Of a stretch of DNA of 64,000 nt, positions 1-8,344 are shown piece after piece. The notes beneath the pieces are model-generated. The model did not search any database, was not told the DNA's origin, and was given only the letters and a program-made list of their open reading frames with translations. Origin of the DNA: Ulvibacterium sp965228935 (lineage in GTDB: Bacteria; Bacteroidota; Bacteroidia; Flavobacteriales; Flavobacteriaceae); NCBI RefSeq assembly GCF_965228935.1, contig NZ_OZ245846.1:1364001-1428000 (forward strand), in the 5' to 3' direction. Both the position numbers and the translations under genes were made by a program. How positions within the stretch are numbered: the stretch's first letter is position 1; every line of letters starts with the position of its first letter.

Positions 1-942
1 CAATTGGCACAGGTTCAGAGTGTATCGGTAAGTGGATTTTTACCCACCCCTTCCTTTCGGAGCAACTCCTCCTTTTTTGTGGAAGGATCCAAGGAACAGG
101 AAAACACCATTAACATACAGAGATGGCAGGTAGACTATGATTATGTACCTACCTTGAATATGGAACTGATAACAGGCCGAAATTTTAACCGGCAGTTTGC
201 AACGGATTCAACGGCAATGGTCTTGAATGAATCGGCGGCACGTATTTTAGGGGTCAGCCCGGAAGAGGCCCTGGGGATGCGAATCTCCAACGAGTTGGAT
301 GAGGAGAACCCGTCTTTCTTTACGGTAATTGGAGTGATTAAAGATTTCCATTTCGAATCGTTACGGGAAGATATCGGAGGCTTGTGCTTGCTATTGGGAA
401 ATTCGCCCGGATCGATGGCGATAAAATTAAGAGCGGGCGATTTTTCGAATACCCTGGCGGGGATTGAGACCTTATGGAATAAAATGGCCCCTGGTCAAAT
501 TTTCAATTTCCGTTTTATGGACGATGCCTTTAATGCCACTTACCAAGCGGAGCGGCGATTAGGTAGCATTTTTATGGTATTTACCGTCCTCTCCATTGTT
601 ATTGCTTGCTTGGGCCTTTTTGGGTTGGCCGCTTTCAACGCTGCAAAACGGACAAAGGAAATAGGAATACGAAAGGTATTGGGTGCCAGTGTAAGTCAAA
701 TAGCCTATAGGCTTTCTATCGACTTTCTAAGATTGGTGGCCATCTCAATATTGGTGTCACTGCCTATTGGATGGTTTGCCATGAATAAATGGTTGGAAGA
801 CTTTTCCTATCGCATAGAAATTGGTTGGTGGGTTTTTGGCTTGGCCGCTTTTTTAGCAGTAGGAATAGCTGTCCTAACGGTGAGTTATCAAAGTATTAAG
901 GCGGCTATCGTCAACCCCATAAAAAGCCTACGGACTGAATGA
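1..942 (+). CDS. ABC transporter permease, MacB/FtsX-like double permease, C-terminal part (paralog 1, cut by window edge)
   Basis: Open reading from the first base in frame 1, so the 5' half lies outside the window; 313 codons remain. What is visible is the second half of a double permease. It has a periplasmic MacB-type domain with GRNFNRQF, LNESAARILG and GVIKDFHFESL, then helix 6 (IVIACLGLFGLAAF), the coupling motif KEIGIRKVLGAS beginning near codon 219, two further helices and the family tail VNPIKSLRTE. A 48-nt spacer separates it from the next paralog. The array therefore extends to the left of this window. The transported substrate cannot be told from sequence. Confidence 0.93.
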   Translation, partial: QLAQVQSVSVSGFLPTPSFRSNSSFFVEGSKEQENTINIQRWQVDYDYVPTLNMELITGRNFNRQFATDSTAMVLNESAARILGVSPEEALGMRISNELDEENPSFFTVIGVIKDFHFESLREDIGGLCLLLGNSPGSMAIKLRAGDFSNTLAGIETLWNKMAPGQIFNFRFMDDAFNATYQAERRLGSIFMVFTVLSIVIACLGLFGLAAFNAAKRTKEIGIRKVLGASVSQIAYRLSIDFLRLVAISILVSLPIGWFAMNKWLEDFSYRIEIGWWVFGLAAFLAVGIAVLTVSYQSIKAAIVNPIKSLRTE

Positions 943-990
943 ACAATGCGACCCTGATTACAATGGGTAAAATGTAAAAAAGAGAGAACT

Positions 991-3414
991 ATGTTTACGA
1001 ACCATATTAAAATAGCCTTTCGGTATTTAAGGAACCACAAATCTTTTACCGCGGTAAATATCTTGGGCCTTACCTTAGGATTCTTTTGTTTTTTTCTACT
1101 GAATGCCTATGTGCTAAAGGAAACGTCGTTTGATCTAGGGCAAGAACAGGTTTTTCGCCTACTTCAAAAAACCATGGATGAGAATGGAACCGTTCGTGAA
1201 ATGGCCCTATCCCCCCCAAAAGTGGGCGCGGAATCAAAACGACTTTTTGAGGAGATAGAAAATCAAACCCAAATTCTTCATATAGGGCGTGCAAATTTTG
1301 GGAACGATCCGGCTACGATGCACCATCAGGAGGTGGCCGTTTTGGACGACAATTTTTTAAAGGTATTCGATTTTCCATTAGTGGAGGGCACAAAGGACGA
1401 CTTGATAGACCGGCCCAATGGAATTATCCTGACCGAATCCATTAAGGAGCTGTATTTTGGCCAACAGCAGGCATTGGGAAAAATTTTAAAGACAAGCTTT
1501 GGGGAATATCCGGTCGCTGGAGTTCTGGAGGATTTTCCTGAGAATTCCCACCTGGAAAACGCAGCTTTTTTTAGCCATCAAATGGCTTCCGAAGTGTTCA
1601 GTTGGTTCGATGAGTTTATGTCATCCAATTGGTCCAACAATCAATTGATAACCTATTTTAAAGTTTTGCCCGGAACGGATTTAGACGTACTGGGAAAAAA
1701 GATTACAGCCTTGACCAGGGAGAATTACCCTGTGGACAAGATGTTCAACAACACTTTTTGGGTACAGCCCGTTCAGGATATCCATTTGTATGAAAACGAG
1801 GTTGAAAGTGAAATCAACAAGGGCAAGGGGAACGGATTGTATGTACGATTGTTTTTCTGGGTAAGCATTCTTATTCTCCTTGTGGCCTGTTTTAATTATG
1901 CCGGCCTCTTGAATATTGCCTTTATCGATAGAGCCAAGGAAATAGGGCTTCGGCAAATCGTAGGGGCGGGGAAGCTACATTTGCTGTGGCAGTTTTTATC
2001 GGAAAGTCTGCTCTTGATTTCCATTTCAATGGTCTTGGCCTATTCATTTCTGTGGGTGTTGCAACCGTTGGTTCAAAATTGGTTCAGTACTACTTTAGAT
2101 CTTACCGTAGTTCCTTTGGATGGTATTCTGCTGATGTTGGCCTCTGGCCTCTTTTTGAGTGTACTTTCCGTAGTCTATCCGTTTTGGCTGATAATCAGAT
2201 CGGGGGTGTCCTCTTCAATAAAGAACACAATATCCATTAGCTCTAAACTACCTTTTAGAAGGTTTATGCTTACGTTCCAATTTATTGCGGTCGTCACTTT
2301 TGTTACCGCTTCTTTCGTCTTTAACAGACAAATGGATTTTTTGGAAAATAAGGAACTGGGCTTCAAGAAGGAGGGCTTGGCGACCGTGGATATCAATAGT
2401 GGCATTTTACGCGGACAGTTTGAGGCCATTAAAAGTGAATTTTTGAGAATCCCCGAGGTCAGTTCCGTTACTGTAAGTTCAAGAGTGCCCGGTGAATGGA
2501 AGTATATTCCCATGGTAAAGGCCAAGCGAAATGGGCAGTCAATGGCAGATGCCAAGGACATGCTCTTTTTGGGCGCGGATAAGGATTTTCTAAAGACCTT
2601 CAACATAAACCTTTTGGCAGGTTCAAATTTTTCGGGAACCCCTTCGGACAGTTCCAAAGTATTGATAAACGACGCCGCGGCGCTGACTCTGGGACTGGAA
2701 AACCCGGTAGGCCAATTTATAGAGATTCCCTTTGTTAATTATGGGGGCAGTAACGAGAATCTTGAAAAACCATTTCAAGCTCAGGTAGTCGGAGTCGTGA
2801 AGGACTTTCAGATAGAGGATTTCCGGACAAGTATTAAGCCCCTGGTTATCGGAAACTGGAACAACCCCTTGCATTCCATTGATTACTATACACTTCAAAT
2901 AGAGACGGCGGATTGGTCAAAAACCGCATTGACCTTAAAGGAGGTCAATGACTCCTTTGACCCACAGACCCCCATTGAGCTTAACATTTTGAACGATAAG
3001 TTCGCCCGTTTTTTGAAACAGGATAGGGAACATTTCAAACTCTTGAATTTCTTTTCCGTAATCGTGGTCTTTTTGGCTTGTATGGGACTTTTTGCCATGA
3101 GCGGTTTTGTGGCAAAAAGTAGAACCAGGGAAATCGGAATTCGCAAGGTATTGGGATCGAGCGTTGCACAATTGCTCTATCTGTTGTCCAAGGATTTTGT
3201 GAAACTGACCCTTATCGGATTGGTTATCGCCACGCCCATAACGTGGTACCTACTTAAAAGATGGCTCTCGGATTTTGCATACCACATCGATTTTCAATGG
3301 TGGATGATAGCCTTGGCAGGCTTAGTAAGCCTTGCATTGACCCTATTGACCGTAAGTTTTCAATCAACTAAGGCGGCGACAATAAACCCGGCAAAGAGCC
3401 TAAGATCAGAATAA
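991..3414 (+). CDS. ABC transporter permease, double MacB/FtsX type (paralog 2)
   Basis: 807 aa inner-membrane protein. Helix 1 lies near residues 20-42 (NILGLTLGFFCFF). The first coupling motif is at K316 and reads KEIGLRQIVGAG, where Q replaces the usual K after R. The second begins at R713 (REIGIRKVLGSS). The first periplasmic domain ends in the DIHLYE signature. Unlike most paralogs, the linker between the halves lacks PVxxLKG and has GVSSSIKN, and the motif after helix 1 is degenerate (FDLGQEQVFRLL). The second domain keeps GVVKDFQIEDF. The tail is INPAKSLRSE. Only 15 nt separate its stop from the next gene, so co-transcription is likely. It is one of the more divergent members of segment I. 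Confidence 0.93.
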   Translation: MFTNHIKIAFRYLRNHKSFTAVNILGLTLGFFCFFLLNAYVLKETSFDLGQEQVFRLLQKTMDENGTVREMALSPPKVGAESKRLFEEIENQTQILHIGRANFGNDPATMHHQEVAVLDDNFLKVFDFPLVEGTKDDLIDRPNGIILTESIKELYFGQQQALGKILKTSFGEYPVAGVLEDFPENSHLENAAFFSHQMASEVFSWFDEFMSSNWSNNQLITYFKVLPGTDLDVLGKKITALTRENYPVDKMFNNTFWVQPVQDIHLYENEVESEINKGKGNGLYVRLFFWVSILILLVACFNYAGLLNIAFIDRAKEIGLRQIVGAGKLHLLWQFLSESLLLISISMVLAYSFLWVLQPLVQNWFSTTLDLTVVPLDGILLMLASGLFLSVLSVVYPFWLIIRSGVSSSIKNTISISSKLPFRRFMLTFQFIAVVTFVTASFVFNRQMDFLENKELGFKKEGLATVDINSGILRGQFEAIKSEFLRIPEVSSVTVSSRVPGEWKYIPMVKAKRNGQSMADAKDMLFLGADKDFLKTFNINLLAGSNFSGTPSDSSKVLINDAAALTLGLENPVGQFIEIPFVNYGGSNENLEKPFQAQVVGVVKDFQIEDFRTSIKPLVIGNWNNPLHSIDYYTLQIETADWSKTALTLKEVNDSFDPQTPIELNILNDKFARFLKQDREHFKLLNFFSVIVVFLACMGLFAMSGFVAKSRTREIGIRKVLGSSVAQLLYLLSKDFVKLTLIGLVIATPITWYLLKRWLSDFAYHIDFQWWMIALAGLVSLALTLLTVSFQSTKAATINPAKSLRSE

Positions 3415-3429
3415 CAAAAAACAAGAACC

Positions 3430-5856
3430 ATGTTTAAGAATTATCTAAAAATCGCTTGGCGAAATTTGATCAAGAACAAAGTGTATTCCTGGATTAATAT
3501 TGGTGGGTTGGCCATCGGTATCGTGGCCTGCTTGCTTATCCTGCAATATGTGGCCTTTGAATATAGCTATGAGAATTTTCATGAGAAAAAAGACCGGATT
3601 TATCGGGTACAACAAGACCGGTATGATAATGGTAAACTTTCCACCCAGTGGGCGGCAGGGGCGTATGCCGTTGGAAATTCCTTTAAGGAAGCCATTCCAG
3701 AGATAGAGGAGTATGTAAAAGTCTCGGGAACCGGGGATATCATTGTTGAAGTAGATAACAGGCCTCTAAAAATTGAAGAGGTGTACTTTGCTACCAGTTC
3801 CTTTTTTACGGTTTTTTCCTATCCGTTGCTCCATGGTAAAAAGGAAGGCGTCTTAGACGAACCCTATACCGCCGCCATTTCCGAAAGTACGGCACGCAAA
3901 ATATTCGGGACCACGGATGTGATAGATAAGATCTTGCCTATTAGCGGAAACAAAAACTATAGAATTACCGGAGTCTTTGAGGATATGCCCGTGAACACAC
4001 AGCTACAACCCAAATTTTTAGCGTCCTATGTCAGTTTTGTGGAACAGGTAAAGACAAACTCCAATGGGGCGAACGACCCTGAGGAAGCATGGGCATGGGA
4101 CGGTTGCTTAACCTATGTATTGCTTCAAAAAGGGGTGGACCCAAGCCAGGTCGAGGCAAAATTTCCTCCTATAGTCGAAGCGGGAGTGGGTGAGCTCTTA
4201 CGGCGTTTTAACGCATCGGTAACCTATAAACTTCAACCACTGACCAACATCCATTTGGAAGCAAATTATATAGACGAGCCTGCCCCGAACGGGGACGCCA
4301 AGACTGTACTTCTTTTGTTGGGAATTGCCTTTTTCATAATCGTGATTGCATGGGTCAACTATATCAACCTGGCTACCGCCCGGGCCGTGGGACGGGCCAA
4401 GGAAGTGGGAGTCCGTAAGACGGTAGGATCCAACCGCAAACAATTGATTACCCAATTCTTTTTTGAATCCGGATTATTCAATGGCCTGGCCCTGATCTTG
4501 GCATTGATAATGATGATCATTGCCCTTCCGGCCTTTAACCAAATCTCGGGTCAGCCTGTATCCTATGAACTGTTTACCAAGACCAATTTTTGGGTAGGGC
4601 TTGTCGCCTTGTTCCTTGCGGGGGTGGTATTGTCCGGGTTATATCCGGCTATTGTACTTTCCAAATTTAGACCCGTTGAAGTACTTAAGGGAAATATGGG
4701 AGGCACCCAACAGGGCACGTTATTGCGTAAGGGACTTGTTGTGCTTCAGTTTACGGCTTCCCTCTTTTTGTTGATAGGTTCCCTGGTCGTATATCAACAA
4801 ATACAGTTTATGCGCAACCAGTCCTTGGGGATAGATATTGACCAAACCCTTGTATTGCGTCCGCCCATTGCCACGGACTCCACTTTTGTGGCCCAAAAGA
4901 AGGCCATAAAGGAAACACTTTTGCAATACCCGGCTATAAAGAATGTAGCGGTTTCCTCTGTAGTTCCTGGAGAGGGTACAGGCGGAAATGCAGGGGGTAT
5001 ACGGTTGGTAACCCAGGACGACTCGGAACAAAAACAATACCGGTTTATTCGGGTGGACTATGATTTTTTGGACCTGTACGATACCAAGTTGATCGCCGGG
5101 CGAAAGTTTTCTGAAGATTTTGGGGCCGATGCCGTCAATGTTGTTTTTAACCGAAAGGGAATTGAGCAATTAGGTTTTGATGACCCAGAGGAAGCCATTG
5201 GTAAGCAAATTGAGTTTTGGGGCGATCAATGTACTATTGTTGGGGTTGTGGAGAACTTTCACCAGCAATCGCTTCGTGATGCCTATGAACCCCTTATCCT
5301 TACCCTAAACCCTGGAGTATATGGATATTTCTCCATAAAAACGGATATGGGCCGAATAGCGGAGACGATTGCCCAGATACAAACAGAATGGGATACTTTT
5401 TTTCCGGGAAATACTTTCGAATACTTTTTTCTGGATGAACAATTTGACAAGCAGTACAAGGCCGATCACAGATTCGGTCAAGTATTTGGCCTGTTTACGT
5501 TATTGGCCATTTTTGTGGCCTGTCTAGGCCTCTTCGGCCTAGCCTCGTTCACCACCTTGCAACGTACCAAGGAAATAGGGATACGAAAAGTGCTGGGTGC
5601 GTCGGTACAAGGGATTTTAAAGCTGTTGTATAGAGAATATGCAATGTTATTGGCCGTAGCCTTTTTAATTGCAATTCCCTTGGCTTGGTATATGGCCAGC
5701 AACTGGTTGCAGGGGTATGCATTCCATATTTCCATTCATTGGACATTCTTTGCATGGCCCTTTGTGGCCATAGTGATCATCGCATTGGTAACGGTAAGTT
5801 TTCAATCGATCAAAGCCTCTTTGGCCAATCCGGTAAAGAGCTTGCGTACAGAGTAA
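3430..5856 (+). CDS. ABC transporter permease, double MacB/FtsX type (paralog 3)
   Basis: 808 aa, and a good reference copy for the family layout. Helix 1 is about residues 20-42. A MacB_PCD-like periplasmic domain runs to about 285. Helices 2-4 are at about 289-312, 345-366 and 385-410, with coupling motif K324 (KEVGVRKTVGSN) between 2 and 3. FRPVEVLKG closes the first half. Helix 5 is at about 435-457, followed by a second periplasmic domain to about 680. Helices 6-8 are at about 682-703, 733-753 and 765-788, with K714 (KEIGIRKVLGAS). The tail is ANPVKSLRTE. In MacB and LolC/E the loop carrying such a motif contacts the ATPase. Here both copies are intact although no ATPase gene is nearby. 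Helix 2 has WVNYINLATAR rather than the commoner ACINFMNLSTAR. Confidence 0.94.
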   Translation: MFKNYLKIAWRNLIKNKVYSWINIGGLAIGIVACLLILQYVAFEYSYENFHEKKDRIYRVQQDRYDNGKLSTQWAAGAYAVGNSFKEAIPEIEEYVKVSGTGDIIVEVDNRPLKIEEVYFATSSFFTVFSYPLLHGKKEGVLDEPYTAAISESTARKIFGTTDVIDKILPISGNKNYRITGVFEDMPVNTQLQPKFLASYVSFVEQVKTNSNGANDPEEAWAWDGCLTYVLLQKGVDPSQVEAKFPPIVEAGVGELLRRFNASVTYKLQPLTNIHLEANYIDEPAPNGDAKTVLLLLGIAFFIIVIAWVNYINLATARAVGRAKEVGVRKTVGSNRKQLITQFFFESGLFNGLALILALIMMIIALPAFNQISGQPVSYELFTKTNFWVGLVALFLAGVVLSGLYPAIVLSKFRPVEVLKGNMGGTQQGTLLRKGLVVLQFTASLFLLIGSLVVYQQIQFMRNQSLGIDIDQTLVLRPPIATDSTFVAQKKAIKETLLQYPAIKNVAVSSVVPGEGTGGNAGGIRLVTQDDSEQKQYRFIRVDYDFLDLYDTKLIAGRKFSEDFGADAVNVVFNRKGIEQLGFDDPEEAIGKQIEFWGDQCTIVGVVENFHQQSLRDAYEPLILTLNPGVYGYFSIKTDMGRIAETIAQIQTEWDTFFPGNTFEYFFLDEQFDKQYKADHRFGQVFGLFTLLAIFVACLGLFGLASFTTLQRTKEIGIRKVLGASVQGILKLLYREYAMLLAVAFLIAIPLAWYMASNWLQGYAFHISIHWTFFAWPFVAIVIIALVTVSFQSIKASLANPVKSLRTE

Positions 5857-5901
5857 TTCATCAATCAACACTGAACCTGTTTCAGTATAAAAACCAACAT
5901 C

Positions 5902-8301
5902 ATGTTTAGAAACTATTTAAAAATCGCTTGGCGAAATTTAAAAAAGAACAAGGGGTATTCGGCTATCAATATTGGGGGTCTAGCCCTGGGAATGGCCGTA
6001 ACCCTTATTATTGGGTTATGGATACAGGACGAGCTTACCCATAACGACTACTTTAAAAACAAGGACAGCATAGCCCAGGTATTCCAGTCACAGACCTTCA
6101 ACGGACAGATTGGTACGGGCCCTGCCATACCTAGACCTTTGGAAATGGCCTTTAGGGATGGTTATGCGGATAACTTCAAGCATTTGGTGATGTCGTCCTG
6201 GACTAACAGCCAATATCTGAAATATAAGGAGACCAGTATTTCCCGCACCGGTAACTTCATGCAGGCAGATGCCCCGGAAATACTTGATCTTACCATTTTA
6301 AAAGGAGAAAAGGATGGTCTACGGGAAATCAACTCCATTATGTTGTCCGAGTCCGTGGCCGAAGCCCTTTTTGGCAAGGAGGATCCCATAGGAAAAATTA
6401 TTGAAGCCCATAACCAATACGATATGATGGTTACGGCGGTATATGAAGATATCCCGGCAAACAATTCATTTCATGATACTCAGTTCATAATGCCTTGGGA
6501 AAAGTATATTACTACTCAGGAATGGGTTAAAAATGCCATTAACTTTTGGGGCAACAACTCCTTTCAGATGTTCGTCCAAATTGCGGATAACACCTCCATG
6601 GAGAAAGTGACCGCCATAATCAAGGATGTAAAAAAGAATGCGGACGAGGATAATGCCGAATTTAACCCGCAGCTCTTTCTTTTTCCTATGACGGAGTGGT
6701 ATTTACACGGCAATTTTGAAAATGGAAAGCAAGTGGGCGGGCGAATAAAGTACGTTTGGCTCTTTGGCATCATTGGGGCCTTCGTTTTGCTTTTGGCCTG
6801 TATCAACTTTATGAACCTGAGTACGGCCCGGTCCGAAAAAAGAAGCAAGGAGGTGGGGATACGAAAATCAATAGGATCGCACCGAAAACAATTGATTAAT
6901 CAGTTTTTGAGCGAATCGTTCCTGGTCGTTTTGTTTGCATTTTTGTTATCTATCGTAATTGTACTGTTGTCGTTGAACGGCTTCAATGAATTGGCCAGGA
7001 AAGAAATCGAGTTTCCCTGGGCGAACAGTGGTTTTTGGTTTGTATCCATAGTTTTTATTGCATTTACCGCGCTTCTGGCAGGAAGTTATCCAGCACTTTA
7101 CCTCTCCTCCTTTAGGCCGGTAGATGTATTGAAAGGAACCTTTAAGGCCGGAAAGTATGCCGGACTGCCACGGAAGATTTTGGTAGTGCTACAATTTACG
7201 GTTTCCGTGGCCTTTATTATTGGGACGGTCATTGTAATGCAGCAAATAAACCATGCCAAGAATCGCCCTATCGGGTATGATAAGGAGGGGTTGGTCCAAA
7301 TACCGACATTTAGTCAAGACTTCTCCGGTAAATACGATTTGATGCGAAATGAATTCCTGGCTTCTGGTGCCGTTGTGGAAATGTCCTCATCCAGCAGCCC
7401 CACTACCCGAATATGGTCCAATCGGAATGGTTTTGATTGGGAAGGCAAACCGGAGGGATTTCAGGAGGATCTGGCCTGGACGGAGGTGTCATGGGAGTAT
7501 GCCAAGTCCCTGAATTTGAAAATTGTCCAAGGCCGGGATTTTTCCCGGGAATTTCCTTCGGACTCCAATGCCGTATTGCTTAACCAAACCGCGGTCAAGT
7601 ATATGGGAATAACCGACCCCATAGGGAAATTCTTGAAGGACAACGATGAGGAGGATCCGGATCCTCCCTTAAAGATTATCGGCGTAGTGGAGGACATGAT
7701 TGCACAATCACCCTATGAACCGGTAAAGCAGGGGGTTTATGTTTTCGATAAACATAGCATTTCCAGCTTCTATAATCTACGATTGAATCCAAAGCAAAGT
7801 GCCAGCCAGAATATGGCCGTTATCGAAAGGGTATTCCGGACACATTTTCCGAACCTTCCTTTTCAGTACGATTTTGTGGACGACGAATATGGTGAAAAAT
7901 TTGCTGCGGAAGAACGGATCGGAAGCCTATCGGCCATTTTTACCGCTTTGGCCATACTCATAAGCTGTCTAGGGCTGTTTGGGCTTACCTCCTTTGTCGC
8001 CGAACAGCGTACCAAGGAAATCGGAGTAAGAAAAGTGCTGGGAGCATCCGTGTTCAATGTTTGGAACATGCTTTCAAAAGACTTTTTGAAACTAGTGTCC
8101 ATCTCTAGCTTTATTGCCATTCCCATCTCCTACTATGTAATGAATGGATGGTTACAGGAATATCCATATCGGGTGATTTTGGAGTGGTGGATTTTTGCCT
8201 TGGCGGTTATCGGGGCCCTGGCCATTACAATTCTTACGGTGAGCTTTATAGCCATTAGGGCGGCGAATGCAAATCCGGTCAACAGTTTACGTACGGAATA
8301 G
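5902..8301 (+). CDS. ABC transporter permease, double MacB/FtsX type, GGRI class (paralog 4)
   Basis: 799 aa. It belongs to the subclass whose first periplasmic domain ends in WYLHGNFENGK..GGRIKYVWLF instead of DIHLYS. Coupling motifs are K316 (KEVGIRKSIGSH) and K705 (KEIGVRKVLGAS). The second domain has GFDWEGK and GRDFSREFPSDSN, but the usual KDFHF segment is replaced by GVVEDMIAQSPYEPV. That replacement is shared with paralog 10 at 22588, its closest relative by eye, which lies about 14 kb away. The tail is ANPVNSLRTE. The start ATG at 5902 gives MFRNYLKIAWRN, the family N-terminus. A 45-nt spacer precedes it and a 43-nt spacer with a perfect palindrome follows. Confidence 0.94.
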   Translation: MFRNYLKIAWRNLKKNKGYSAINIGGLALGMAVTLIIGLWIQDELTHNDYFKNKDSIAQVFQSQTFNGQIGTGPAIPRPLEMAFRDGYADNFKHLVMSSWTNSQYLKYKETSISRTGNFMQADAPEILDLTILKGEKDGLREINSIMLSESVAEALFGKEDPIGKIIEAHNQYDMMVTAVYEDIPANNSFHDTQFIMPWEKYITTQEWVKNAINFWGNNSFQMFVQIADNTSMEKVTAIIKDVKKNADEDNAEFNPQLFLFPMTEWYLHGNFENGKQVGGRIKYVWLFGIIGAFVLLLACINFMNLSTARSEKRSKEVGIRKSIGSHRKQLINQFLSESFLVVLFAFLLSIVIVLLSLNGFNELARKEIEFPWANSGFWFVSIVFIAFTALLAGSYPALYLSSFRPVDVLKGTFKAGKYAGLPRKILVVLQFTVSVAFIIGTVIVMQQINHAKNRPIGYDKEGLVQIPTFSQDFSGKYDLMRNEFLASGAVVEMSSSSSPTTRIWSNRNGFDWEGKPEGFQEDLAWTEVSWEYAKSLNLKIVQGRDFSREFPSDSNAVLLNQTAVKYMGITDPIGKFLKDNDEEDPDPPLKIIGVVEDMIAQSPYEPVKQGVYVFDKHSISSFYNLRLNPKQSASQNMAVIERVFRTHFPNLPFQYDFVDDEYGEKFAAEERIGSLSAIFTALAILISCLGLFGLTSFVAEQRTKEIGVRKVLGASVFNVWNMLSKDFLKLVSISSFIAIPISYYVMNGWLQEYPYRVILEWWIFALAVIGALAITILTVSFIAIRAANANPVNSLRTE

Positions 8302-8306
8302 AACGG

Positions 8307-8327
8307 TTTAGACCTGACAGGTCTAAA
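8307..8327. repeat. REP-like palindrome
   Basis: Perfect 10-bp arms TTTAGACCTG and CAGGTCTAAA around a single A, in the 43-nt gap between paralogs 4 and 5. It is not followed by a T-run, so it is a poor terminator candidate. It belongs to the AGACCYGnCAGGT family seen in at least six other spacers of this window. Confidence 0.75.
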
Positions 8328-8344
8328 TCCAAAAAACGAGAACC

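Noticed and set aside
5870..5886. ACTGAA / TTCAGT hairpin between paralogs 3 and 4
   Set aside because: The stem is only 6 bp with no T-run and no relatives in other spacers, so it is compatible with chance.
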